Source: CAYFJO01 sp964343305 (lineage in GTDB: Bacteria > Planctomycetota > Planctomycetia > Pirellulales > Pirellulaceae). Taken from it: DNA of 28,123 nucleotides. Positions 7,901-15,278 of the stretch are shown here, piece by piece (the first letter of the stretch is position 1; every line of letters starts with the position of its first letter). The translations under genes and the position numbers were made by a program. The notes under the pieces were generated by a model. That model was not told where the DNA came from. It searched no databases and saw only the letters and a list, made by a program, of their open reading frames with translations. The DNA is taken from contig CAYFJO010000100.1 of NCBI GenBank assembly GCA_964343305.1, positions 1 to 28,123 on the forward strand, in the 5' to 3' direction.

Positions 7901-7929
7901 CAGCCCCGCTGCTTCGAGCAGCCGGGCTG
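7901..7929. repeat. Strong hairpin 10 bases upstream of the second gspF-like gene
   Basis: CAGCCC at 7901-7906 pairs with GGGCTG at 7924-7929, then after one mismatch GCTGCT (7908-7913) pairs with AGCAGC (7917-7922) around a 3-base loop. It fills most of the 45-base intergenic gap and ends just before the probable Shine-Dalgarno of the next gene on the minus strand. There is no T-run, so an RNA-stabilising or translation-modulating role is more likely than termination. Confidence 0.75.
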
Positions 7930-7935
7930 CTATTC

Positions 7936-8943
7936 TCACGGTTGTCCAAGTTCAAAAAGAATCTGAAACCAAGGCCCTAACGTGCCGATCACCAACAACA
8001 AGGCGGCCACACCACCTGCTCCCGCCGCCAACACGATCGGAAAATAAACCGTCATCCAGTCTGACAATCCACGAACTCGCGCTTGATAGCGGCGGCTGAC
8101 ATGATCCAACGCAACGATCAGTTGCGCGCGAGGTGTCCCGCTGGTAATGAGCCAACCGAGCAGCGATGGGAAACCACGCACGTCGGCCGCCACTGCTTCG
8201 TCGGTCCGTCCTTGGCGAATGTGTTCGGCGATCTCGCGGCTGGCACGCTGCAAGACCGCATCGCCGCTGGCATCCGCCGACAACACAATCGCCTCGTCCA
8301 AAGGCACTTCTTGTTCGACCAACAGCTTTAAAACCTCGGCGAACGAAGCGACACGGCCGGCGCGAATCAACCCGCCAAGCGGCGACCATCGTTCCGACCA
8401 AAACCAGCCGATGACTAGCAACAAGATCGCAACCAGCGGCGGCCACGGCCACCACACGGCGCTTGTCCGCCCCAGTTCCACGAGCCATTGAAGCCACCCT
8501 TGTCCGGCCAAACCCAACTCGCTGTGCATCTGGGCCATCACAGGCGTCGAAAAGGAAATCGTAAAAACAAACACAGCGTAGGCCACGGCAAGGGTCGTCA
8601 GCGGATACAACAACGAAATGCCGACCAATCGTCGCAGTTGAGCGACCTGTCGCAGCGTGCTCGATAGGCCCTCCAGCGCAACCGACAATCGACCGCCACG
8701 GATGCCGGCTTCAACAACCGCTTGATACAGCGGCGGAAACGCTCCATCCGTCGCCGAGACAACTTGCGACAGCGACTCACCCGACTCCATCCGCCGACCA
8801 ACTTCCTTCGCCAATTTGCCAAGCCGTCCAGGCATCTCTTCGCCAAGATGAACAAGACCGCTTTCCAACGGAACGCCCGCGCGAGCAAGCGCCGCCATTT
8901 CGTCGTTCAAGGCAACAAGTTGATCAAGTGTTACGTTTCGCAT
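7936..8943 (-). CDS. GspF-type inner-membrane platform protein (first of three)
   Basis: This is a 335-residue GspF/PilC-family protein and the most diverged of the three. The first T2SSF domain covers about 6-135 (LARAGVPLESGL; VEAGIRGGRLSVALEGL; LLYPLTTL) and the second about 200-330 (LKLLVEQEVPLDEAIVLSA). The signature after the first membrane helix, usually P-x-F with a later LP, is degraded here (STPVMAQMHSELGLAGQG). The C-terminus is a long hydrophobic helix (VAALLLVIGTLGPWF). The start is the ATG at 8943. It lies 130 bases downstream of the ATPase gene, separated by a large palindromic element. Three adjacent, strongly diverged platform proteins suggest specialisation or a hetero-oligomeric platform rather than recent duplication. 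Confidence 0.87.
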   Translation of the reverse strand: MRNVTLDQLVALNDEMAALARAGVPLESGLVHLGEEMPGRLGKLAKEVGRRMESGESLSQVVSATDGAFPPLYQAVVEAGIRGGRLSVALEGLSSTLRQVAQLRRLVGISLLYPLTTLAVAYAVFVFTISFSTPVMAQMHSELGLAGQGWLQWLVELGRTSAVWWPWPPLVAILLLVIGWFWSERWSPLGGLIRAGRVASFAEVLKLLVEQEVPLDEAIVLSADASGDAVLQRASREIAEHIRQGRTDEAVAADVRGFPSLLGWLITSGTPRAQLIVALDHVSRRYQARVRGLSDWMTVYFPIVLAAGAGGVAALLLVIGTLGPWFQILFELGQP

Positions 8944-8953
8944 GTTGTCTTTG

Positions 8954-9102
8954 AATGACGAATGAGGAAGTACCCAATGACGAAAGAAGCACGAAATCCA
9001 AATGTCGAAATGGCTGCTAGTTCAAGTCATGGAGTCATCTGAGTTTTAACATTCGTGCTTCGGGTTTCTTTCGTCATTGGGTATTTGGGTATTTCGTCAT
9101 TG
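8954..9102. repeat. Large imperfect inverted repeat overlapping the 3' end of gspE-like gene
   Basis: The core AATGACGAA occurs at 8954-8962 and 8976-8984, and in inverted form at 9070-9078 and 9093-9101, with repeat steps of 22 and 23 bases. The inner arms 8971-8995 and 9052-9083 match except for a 7-base insertion (9062-9068). GGGTATTT is tandemly duplicated at 9079-9094. The right arm extends into the ATPase coding region and encodes its last codons and stop (9074-9076). It looks like a dispersed planctomycete palindromic repeat. Confidence 0.8.
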
Positions 9103-10309
9103 ATAAACCAAAGCCCAGAACTCGTCGAACTTCCGCAGGACTGGTCGTTCCCTCGTCGACCATTCGACACGCTTGTCGCCATCGGGTAACCATTCCGGAT
9201 TTCGTCGCCAACTCTTCCAGTTGTTTTGTATCCGCGCGATCTAACACCGCGCGTCCAATTTCGTCCGGCTTGACCGACAACATTTCGGCGATGACCGTGC
9301 GGCGTCGATAACCGGTACTCATGCAATTCTCGCATCCTTCGGGCTGGCGCGCTTGCTGGACGGGCAATTGCAACTTCGCCGCGTCGTCCGTTGTCGGGCT
9401 CGCACAATCACACAATTGCCGCAACAGCCGCTGATTCAAAATCGCCAGGATCCCGCTGCGCAGCAAATAGGGCTCGATCCCCATGTCGATCAATCGACCG
9501 ACCGCTTCGACCGCGCTTCCCGCGTGAAACGTCGTGACGACCAGATGGCCCGTCAACGACGCTTGAAAAGCAATCTCGGCCGTCTCCCGATCTCTCATCT
9601 CGCCGATCATGATTGCTTCGGGGTCCTGACGCATGATGCTCCGCAGACCCGTGAGCAAAGTAAAACCCGCGGGCGGATTGACCTGCGATTGGGCAACGCC
9701 GCGAATCGCCACTTCGATCGGATCTTCCAGCGAGACGATGCTCTTGCCACCCTGCGACCGCTTGACCAACTCTCGCAGGCAAGCGTAAGCCGTCGTCGTT
9801 TTGCCGCTGCCCGCCGGACCCGAAATGATGATCGCCCCGGAGGTTTCCATGATCAATTCATCGAGTGACCGTGTGATGTCGTCCGTCAGGCCGAGATCGT
9901 GGAGGTATTGAAACTCGCTGTCGGCCGCAAACAACCGAATCACCGCCCGCTCGCCGTGAAGAGTGGGAAACGCACTGACACGCATTTCGACGTTGCCCGG
10001 CGTCTCACGAATTCGACCCTCTTGCGGAATGTCATTCTTGTACGTCAGCAATTCGGCCAACACCTTGAGCCGCATAATGATGTCCGCCGCGCGGCCGCTG
10101 GGAAAGTTTCCCACATTCTGCAATACGCCATCCAATCGCCAGCGAATTTCGAGTTCATTGCCAATCGGTGTCAGATGAACGTCACTGGCCTGCGATGTCT
10201 GCGCCGCGGTGAGCAGCGAGCCCGTGAACCGCGTGGCATACGCCGTATCACTGGGATCAAGCTCCAGCAATTGCTGTCTAATCTGTTCGGCAACCGGTGC
10301 AGTTGTCAC
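9074..10309 (-). CDS. GspE/PilB-type secretion ATPase lacking the N-terminal domain
   Basis: This is a 411-residue hexameric traffic ATPase that powers pseudopilus assembly. The N2 domain (DVHLTPIGNELEIRWRLDG, about 43-61) is followed by Walker A GPAGSGKT (164-171), an Asp box (SLEDPIE, 193-199), Walker B with catalytic Glu in IMIGEMRD (233-240), and the His box VTTFHAG (258-264). Cysteines 300, 302, 326 and 329 fit the zinc-binding C-terminal metal domain of GspE/PilB, although the first pair is C-x-C rather than C-x2-C. The N1 domain that binds GspL/PilM in larger homologues (500-560 residues) is absent, matching the lack of gspL/M genes here. The start is a GTG with no clear Shine-Dalgarno. 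The last eight residues (MTKYPNTQ) are encoded by a palindromic repeat. Confidence 0.93.
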   Translation of the reverse strand: MTTAPVAEQIRQQLLELDPSDTAYATRFTGSLLTAAQTSQASDVHLTPIGNELEIRWRLDGVLQNVGNFPSGRAADIIMRLKVLAELLTYKNDIPQEGRIRETPGNVEMRVSAFPTLHGERAVIRLFAADSEFQYLHDLGLTDDITRSLDELIMETSGAIIISGPAGSGKTTTAYACLRELVKRSQGGKSIVSLEDPIEVAIRGVAQSQVNPPAGFTLLTGLRSIMRQDPEAIMIGEMRDRETAEIAFQASLTGHLVVTTFHAGSAVEAVGRLIDMGIEPYLLRSGILAILNQRLLRQLCDCASPTTDDAAKLQLPVQQARQPEGCENCMSTGYRRRTVIAEMLSVKPDEIGRAVLDRADTKQLEELATKSGMVTRWRQACRMVDEGTTSPAEVRRVLGFGLSMTKYPNTQ

Positions 10310-10418
10310 AATGAGTAATCTGGAAGATAGACTTAAATTGAAAAGATTCGAACACGAAGGCTATTTGTGAGTCTAAGCGAAATGAACATCTCCTGCCATT
10401 AGTTGGAACGGATCAATC

Positions 10419-11612
10419 ATGTCTGAATTGCCCATTGACGACGATGCCGCCTGGGAACAATGGGGATCGCAGTGGCAACTTCGCGACGATACGATCTACC
10501 TGAACCACGGCAGCTTTGGCCCGCCACCCGAACCGGTGCGCCGGGCACGCCGCCAGTGGATCGATCGCCTCGACCAGCAGCCGATGGACTTTTTTCTTCG
10601 CCAATGGATGCCCGCACTCGTCGATGCCCGTCAGCGGTTGGCTGACTTTGTCGGCACGAAGTCCGATAACCTTGCCTTTGTTGACAACGCGACCATGGCG
10701 ATGAACACGCTGGCCGATAGCTTTCCTTTGAGCACGGGCGATGAAGTGTTGTTGACGGACCACGAATACGAAGCCGTCGTAAAAACATGGGCACGAAAAT
10801 GCAAACGTGTCGGCGCAAAAGAGCCGGTGATCGCCAAAATCCCGTTTCCCACAGATTCACACGATGCGATTGTGGAAGCGATCTTTGACCAAGTCACATC
10901 CGCGACAAAGTTGATCGTTGTCAGCGATATCACCTCTCCAACGGCCATCATCTTGCCAATCCAACAAATCTGCGATCGAGCGAAAGAATCAGGCGTGCCG
11001 ATTTGTGTTGACGGGCCACACGCCCCCGCACAAATACCACTCGACATCGACCGTTTGAATTGCGACTTTTACACGGCGAGCCTTCACAAGTGGCTTTGCG
11101 GTTCATTCAGCTCCGGTTTCTTGTACGTCCATCCGAAACACCACGCCACGATTGAGCCGCAAGTCGCCAGTTTCGGTACGTTGCCCCCGACAGCGCCAAC
11201 CCAATGGAATGAACACTTCATGTGGCAAGGCACGCGAGACCCCAGTTCCTATCTCAGCGTTCCGGCGGCCATCGACTTCATGGAATCAGTCGGCCTCGCA
11301 GCGTTTCGTGCTCGAACGCATTATCTAGCCAGTTACGCCCGCCGCCGCCTTCGCGAATCGACCGGCCTCGAACCAGTCACTCCCGATAGTGCCGATTGGT
11401 ACGGATCGATGGTTCTCGCACCACTTCCACCAGGCGACAACATGGCGCTGCAAATCGCCTTATGGGAGCAATTTGGCATCGAGGTGCCCGTCATCGAATT
11501 CGCGGACAAGCGATGGCTGCGCGTGTCGTGCCATCTTTATAACGACACCAAACACCTCGATCGACTTGTCGAAGCATACGAATGGCTGTGTGTCCAATCA
11601 GGCAGCCCGTAA
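10419..11612 (+). CDS. Class V (isopenicillin-N-epimerase-like) PLP aminotransferase
   Basis: This is a 397-residue fold-type I PLP enzyme of aminotransferase class V, in the isopenicillin-N-epimerase-like branch (CefD-related, cysteine-desulfurase superfamily). Visible hallmarks are the N-terminal YLNHGSFGPPP (27-37), the cofactor ring-binding Asp198 in VDGPHAP, and the Schiff-base Lys224 in ASLHKWL. The C-terminal small domain ends in WLRVSCHLYNDTKHLDRL. It is probably cytosolic. The family includes racemases, epimerases, desulfurases and beta-lyases, and nothing nearby fixes the substrate; no beta-lactam genes are present. Its start faces the start of the ATPase gene across 109 bases, and its end converges on the Ogt gene 19 bases later. 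Confidence 0.9.
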   Translation: MSELPIDDDAAWEQWGSQWQLRDDTIYLNHGSFGPPPEPVRRARRQWIDRLDQQPMDFFLRQWMPALVDARQRLADFVGTKSDNLAFVDNATMAMNTLADSFPLSTGDEVLLTDHEYEAVVKTWARKCKRVGAKEPVIAKIPFPTDSHDAIVEAIFDQVTSATKLIVVSDITSPTAIILPIQQICDRAKESGVPICVDGPHAPAQIPLDIDRLNCDFYTASLHKWLCGSFSSGFLYVHPKHHATIEPQVASFGTLPPTAPTQWNEHFMWQGTRDPSSYLSVPAAIDFMESVGLAAFRARTHYLASYARRRLRESTGLEPVTPDSADWYGSMVLAPLPPGDNMALQIALWEQFGIEVPVIEFADKRWLRVSCHLYNDTKHLDRLVEAYEWLCVQSGSP

Positions 11613-11631
11613 CCTTCGGACACGAGCACAC

Positions 11632-12171
11632 CTACAGAGAACCTTCCATTTGCAACAACCGCCGCTTCATGTCCAAACCGTCTGGTGCCGAATATCCGCC
11701 CAATGATCCGCCGGCTCCGACGACTCGATGGCAGGGCACAATCAATGGAAATCGGTTTTTCCTCATGACGCTGCCAACCGCGCGTGCCGCATTCGGCGAC
11801 TTGGCTTTGGATGCCAACTGGCCGTAAGTCAACACGCTGCCGAATTTGATTTTTCGACATTGGCCGATGACGCGCCGCGCGAAGGTTGTTAAGTGGTCCA
11901 AGTCAAGCTCAACGTCCAAGAAGTCGTCACGTTTGCCGTCCGCGAATGCTTGCAGGCGCTTAATGATGCGACTCTCGAATGGATTCGGACGGCAAACATT
12001 CGGGTCGTCATCTTCCATCGCGGCGACGGCTGTATCCAGCGATTGGCGGCCACACGTCGCTCGCGTCAAACAAGTGTCCAGCGATCGAATTGCCATCCAA
12101 CCCAGCGAACTTGAGAACGCCACAATCCGGGCTTTCTTGTTTGATGAAGTCGACTTGCGTACAGTTGTCAT
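11632..12171 (-). CDS. ogt: Methylated-DNA--protein-cysteine methyltransferase (Ogt/AGT type)
   Basis: This 179-residue suicide DNA-repair protein transfers the alkyl group from O6-alkylguanine to its own cysteine. The active-site block PCHRVVGAGGSLGGY carries acceptor Cys147, preceded by the helix-turn-helix region (GSVLTYGQLASKAKSPNAARAV, about 111-132; RAV includes the likely arginine finger) and followed by GLDMKRRLLQMEG. The N-terminal domain is short and poorly conserved. The ATG at 12171 keeps the predicted first strand (FSSSLGWMAI); the next Met would delete it. TTGACA lies just upstream on the minus strand, but its matching -10 would overlap the start codon, so I do not call that promoter. 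No Ada regulatory domain is fused. Confidence 0.93.
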   Translation of the reverse strand: MTTVRKSTSSNKKARIVAFSSSLGWMAIRSLDTCLTRATCGRQSLDTAVAAMEDDDPNVCRPNPFESRIIKRLQAFADGKRDDFLDVELDLDHLTTFARRVIGQCRKIKFGSVLTYGQLASKAKSPNAARAVGSVMRKNRFPLIVPCHRVVGAGGSLGGYSAPDGLDMKRRLLQMEGSL

Positions 12172-12246
12172 AGTTGGCCAGGCTCACTTGTCAATGGTCA
12201 AAATGATCGGTGAATTCGACGATTTGCCGATCGAACCGTGGTGGCT

Positions 12247-12276
12247 TTGACAGTCCGTTGCACGGCATTTTATACT
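12247..12276 (+). promoter_or_regulatory. Strong sigma-70-like promoter
   Basis: A perfect -35 TTGACA (12247-12252) and a -10 TATACT (12271-12276, five of six consensus bases) are 18 bases apart. Transcription would start near 12283 and give a leader of about 270 bases ahead of the gene at 12552. This is the best consensus promoter I see in the window. Confidence 0.6.
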
Positions 12277-12288
12277 GGAGTTGTCCTG

Positions 12289-12378
12289 ATGAAAGACACC
12301 CAGCCACTGACAGGCAATCAAGCCATTTCCCTTCACCGACTAGGCTGGCGGACATTAGTCCATGTATCATCTCGTTAA
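12289..12378 (+). CDS. Possible 29-codon leader or small-protein ORF
   Basis: Right after the promoter, GGAG (12277-12280) is followed eight bases later by ATG (12289) and an open frame of 29 codons ending in TAA (12376-12378). The product would begin MKDTQPLTGNQAISL and end VHVSSR. It has no recognisable domain or membrane segment. Support is only position: consensus promoter, Shine-Dalgarno and start in order. It could equally be chance within an untranslated leader. Confidence 0.2.
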   Translation: MKDTQPLTGNQAISLHRLGWRTLVHVSSR

Positions 12379-12551
12379 TAACTTGCTCCTTTGGGCACAA
12401 GTCTCCCTTGGGCGAAAAGGCGTTTCTCGTGGAACGGCCCTCCACAATCGTCTCGAAGCACTCTCATCCTTTCTGCTTCATCCCGTCTCGGCATCGACTT
12501 TGGCGAACCCATCTCGGTTTGGCGAGGTCCTAGTTCAAAAGGAATTCATCC
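12379..12551 (+). other. Long untranslated leader of the conserved hypothetical gene
   Basis: About 170 further bases lie between the small ORF and the next gene, whose AAGGA ribosome binding site sits eight bases before the ATG at 12552. The leader contains repeated G/C-rich motifs such as TTGGGC (12411-12416) and TTTGGCGA (12498-12504 and 12518-12525, approximately), but no hairpin with a T-run and no riboswitch class I recognise. Longer overlapping frames on both strands here look spurious. Confidence 0.35.
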
Positions 12552-13295
12552 ATGCACCGCTATATGACATACAGCGACGACTTTTACGTCAACATGAACC
12601 TGAACACGGAAATGGATCTTCCGCAAAGCCGAGAAACGATTTTGCATTTTTTCGAGCAAGTTCAAAAAAAGTACCCGACGATGCGGAATTTCTACACCCG
12701 CGACCGGGGCGAATTTGTGCTGGAAGAGGATAAGGATCGCGGCAATTATCGTTGGACATCCGTCGAAGGACGACGCATCTGTTCGGGCCAGGTCAACCCC
12801 GAGTCCATCACCGAAGCGTTTGAACAACACCGTCTGGTTCTGGACCAGATCCCGTATGCGCTGACCGTCACGGGACTCGATTGTGAATCGCTGAACGTGA
12901 TGTTTGGATTCGATTTCACTTATCGCGGCAACCACAACCAGTTGCTGGCCGATGCGTTGGGCATCGTCCCCGCGTTCGAAAAACTGTCTGAAGTGGCCGA
13001 AGGCGAAATCATCGCCAACGAGCCGTCGATTCAATTTGCCATGGACGCCGACTGCCGCACGCAATGCCGCATCACGTTTGAGACGCGGACCAGCGCTTAT
13101 CACGTTCGTACGGGTGAATATCCGGAAGAACAGTTGAGTGTCTATGTCACCGTGCGGCGCTATGGCAGCCTCGACCCGGGCGAGTCGTATGTCTCGACCA
13201 TGGACGGGCTCGCAAAGCACTGCCGCGAAATTGTCGAAAATTACATGATCGACAACATCCTCCGGCCGCTGCAATCCGCCATCGCAATCAAGTGA
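12552..13295 (+). CDS. Conserved planctomycete hypothetical protein
   Basis: This is a 247-residue soluble, acidic protein without signal peptide or membrane helix. I recall near-identical N-termini (HRYMTYSDDFYVNMNLNTE) in other planctomycete genomes, where it is annotated only as hypothetical, so strong conservation across the group is likely but not checked here. The sequence alternates charged strands with aromatic positions and contains GFDFTYRGNHNQLL and YVTVRRYGSLDPGESYVSTM. I recognise no catalytic motif. The ATG at 12552 has AAGGA at a suitable distance. A perfect -35 and good -10 lie about 300 bases upstream, implying high basal expression and a long leader, consistent with a housekeeping role. 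Confidence 0.85.
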   Translation: MHRYMTYSDDFYVNMNLNTEMDLPQSRETILHFFEQVQKKYPTMRNFYTRDRGEFVLEEDKDRGNYRWTSVEGRRICSGQVNPESITEAFEQHRLVLDQIPYALTVTGLDCESLNVMFGFDFTYRGNHNQLLADALGIVPAFEKLSEVAEGEIIANEPSIQFAMDADCRTQCRITFETRTSAYHVRTGEYPEEQLSVYVTVRRYGSLDPGESYVSTMDGLAKHCREIVENYMIDNILRPLQSAIAIK

Positions 13296-13395
13296 TTGAA
13301 TCTTATCGGCACTTCCCGGAATTTGGTGGCGATTTGAATCGACGAAGTTAGAATGAACGGGTCGATGAAAATCCCATTCCGTTTCTGAGGAAGCC

Positions 13396-15267
13396 ATGAT
13401 GCGTCTGTTGAGTTGCTGCGTTGTTGTTTGTTGGACGGCGATTGCCAGTGGTGCGGAAAGTGTCACATCGAGTTTAACGGTCCATCCTGGGGCGATTAAC
13501 CGGGCCATTATGTCTCTGGGCGACGCTCGAATTGCGGTTTACGGTTCTCGGCCACAGGACAAGAACGTGCAACAGGTTTTGTTGACACATCATCGGCGCG
13601 ATGCGGTCGCGGCGGCGCGATCGGCAATTCGTGGTAAAGCCAAAGTCATCGCGCCGGCCGCGGAACGGGAGTTGATCGGCGAACCGGAAAAGTTCTGGGA
13701 GAAATTCAAAACCGCTCGGTTCCACGATTACGGGCAACAATCAACCAAGATCCTCGCCCAGCCGATCGCGGTCGATACTTGGGTCAAAGAAGGCGACACG
13801 GTTGAGTGGCAAGGGCTTCGATTTCGTGTTCTCGACACACCTGGCTACACGCGCGGGGCCGTTTCGTATATCGCCGAGATCGACGGCAAGAAAATCGCGT
13901 TCACCGGCGACTTGATTTACGGCGACGGGCAGTTGTTCGACTTGTACAGTTTTCAAGATGCGATTCCCGAAGCCAACATTCGCGGCTACCACGGTTACGG
14001 CAGCCGACTGGCCAAGCTGGTGCCGAGCCTCAGAAAAATTGCCGCGGAGAAACCCGATGTCATTGTGCCGGCTCGCGGCCCAGTGATTCGCAATCCGCAA
14101 GCGTCGATTGAAAAACTGATCGATCGCGTTCAAACGTTGTATTTAAACTATCAATCGACAAACGCCTTGAATTGGTACTTCAAGGAAGAACGTTTGACCC
14201 AATGCGCGGCGCGGATCGTGGACGACGTCTCTAAGTTGAGGCTGATGCCGTATTCGTATCACGAAAAGTCCCCCGACTGGGTTTGGGAAAACGGCACCAG
14301 TCGAATGCTGATCGCCGACAACGGGCACGGATTTTTACTGGACTGTGGAAACAAGCGATACATCGAAGCGATCAAAAAACTGATGCAGGCGAATCTCGTC
14401 AAACAAGTCGACGGGATCTTCGTCACGCATTATCACGACGATCACACCGACATGGTTCAGGCGGCAGCGGAAGAGTTTAAGTGCCCGGTGTACGCGACCA
14501 CCGAGTATGCGGACATCCTGGCCAATCCGGATGCCTATCACATGCCGGCCATGACATCGAACGCGATCAAAGTCACGGCGGTCAAGAGCGGCCACAAAAT
14601 GAAGTGGCACGAATTCGAGTTGACGATGGAGTTTTTCCCGGGGCAAACCTATTATCACGGAGCACTGTTGGCCAAACGCAAGGGCGAGAAACCGATCTTT
14701 TTCATCGGAGACGCATTTTCACCCTCTGGCATGGACGACTATTGCGTGTTGAACCGCAATTTGGTTGGACCGGAGAACGGATACAAACTGTGTTTCGAAA
14801 AGATGCGGGCCATCAAGGAAGATTACTGGCTGGTGAACGAGCATATCCCGTTTGTGTTTTCGTATAACGAGAAAGAGTTCCGTGGCTTACAAGAGCGATT
14901 TGCAAAACGAGTCGAGATGCTTCGCGAGCTTTTCCCGTGGGACGATCCGAACTATGGCATCGACGAGCAGTGGGCTTGGGCAAATCCATACGCCATTCGA
15001 ACTGCTCCCGACAAAACACATCAAATTCGATTCAACATCACGAATCATTCGCCTGTGGATCGCAAGTTCCGTGTCAAGGCGAACGGGCACGGTGGCGTTG
15101 AATTTGCCAAAGAACAAGTAGTCTCCGCGAAACGTCACGAGCAAGTTGAATGGAAATTCGATGTTCGAGCGCCAACCGACCCCGGCGTCTACCTCGTGAC
15201 CTTCGACGTCACGAGCGATGGAATGGAGTTTATGAATTGGGCCGAAACGATGATCATTGTTGAGTAG
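13396..15267 (+). CDS. Secreted tandem metallo-beta-lactamase-fold protein
   Basis: This is a 623-residue protein with a signal peptide (about 1-20, ending AIASGA). Two MBL-fold halves follow. The C-terminal half (about 295-500) has a complete metal site: THYHDDHTD (344-352, giving H345, H347, D349, H350), H421 in YYHG and D439 in FIGDAF. The N-terminal half (about 30-245) retains the fold landmarks (VLLTHHRRDA, DTPGYTRG, AFTGDLIYG) but Arg67, Ala70 and Tyr151 stand where metal-binding His residues are expected, so it is probably inactive. The last 100 residues resemble an Ig-like beta-sandwich (FNITNHSPVDRKFRV). A GAGGAAG site precedes the start. The substrate is unknown. The stop is 11 bases from the next gene's start, suggesting an operon. 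Confidence 0.87.
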   Translation: MMRLLSCCVVVCWTAIASGAESVTSSLTVHPGAINRAIMSLGDARIAVYGSRPQDKNVQQVLLTHHRRDAVAAARSAIRGKAKVIAPAAERELIGEPEKFWEKFKTARFHDYGQQSTKILAQPIAVDTWVKEGDTVEWQGLRFRVLDTPGYTRGAVSYIAEIDGKKIAFTGDLIYGDGQLFDLYSFQDAIPEANIRGYHGYGSRLAKLVPSLRKIAAEKPDVIVPARGPVIRNPQASIEKLIDRVQTLYLNYQSTNALNWYFKEERLTQCAARIVDDVSKLRLMPYSYHEKSPDWVWENGTSRMLIADNGHGFLLDCGNKRYIEAIKKLMQANLVKQVDGIFVTHYHDDHTDMVQAAAEEFKCPVYATTEYADILANPDAYHMPAMTSNAIKVTAVKSGHKMKWHEFELTMEFFPGQTYYHGALLAKRKGEKPIFFIGDAFSPSGMDDYCVLNRNLVGPENGYKLCFEKMRAIKEDYWLVNEHIPFVFSYNEKEFRGLQERFAKRVEMLRELFPWDDPNYGIDEQWAWANPYAIRTAPDKTHQIRFNITNHSPVDRKFRVKANGHGGVEFAKEQVVSAKRHEQVEWKFDVRAPTDPGVYLVTFDVTSDGMEFMNWAETMIIVE

Positions 15268-15278
15268 AAAGTCGCAGA

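Noticed and set aside
12169..12195. TTGACA upstream of the Ogt gene as its promoter
   Set aside because: With normal spacing the -10 would overlap the start codon and the transcript would begin inside the gene; a downstream start would delete the first conserved strand.
12191..12733. Overlapping 84-, 107- and 123-codon frames on both strands in the leader region
   Set aside because: They overlap one another and the well-supported gene at 12552, and show no motifs; only the short 12289 ORF has start signals.
13323..13354. TTGGTG/TAGAAT pair upstream of the MBL-fold gene
   Set aside because: The spacer is 20 bases, too long for a confident sigma-70 call.
12546..13508. 320-codon minus-strand open frame opposite the conserved hypothetical gene
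   Set aside because: The plus-strand frame has the Shine-Dalgarno, promoter and familiar N-terminus. The minus frame crosses the intergenic region and the next gene's signal peptide.
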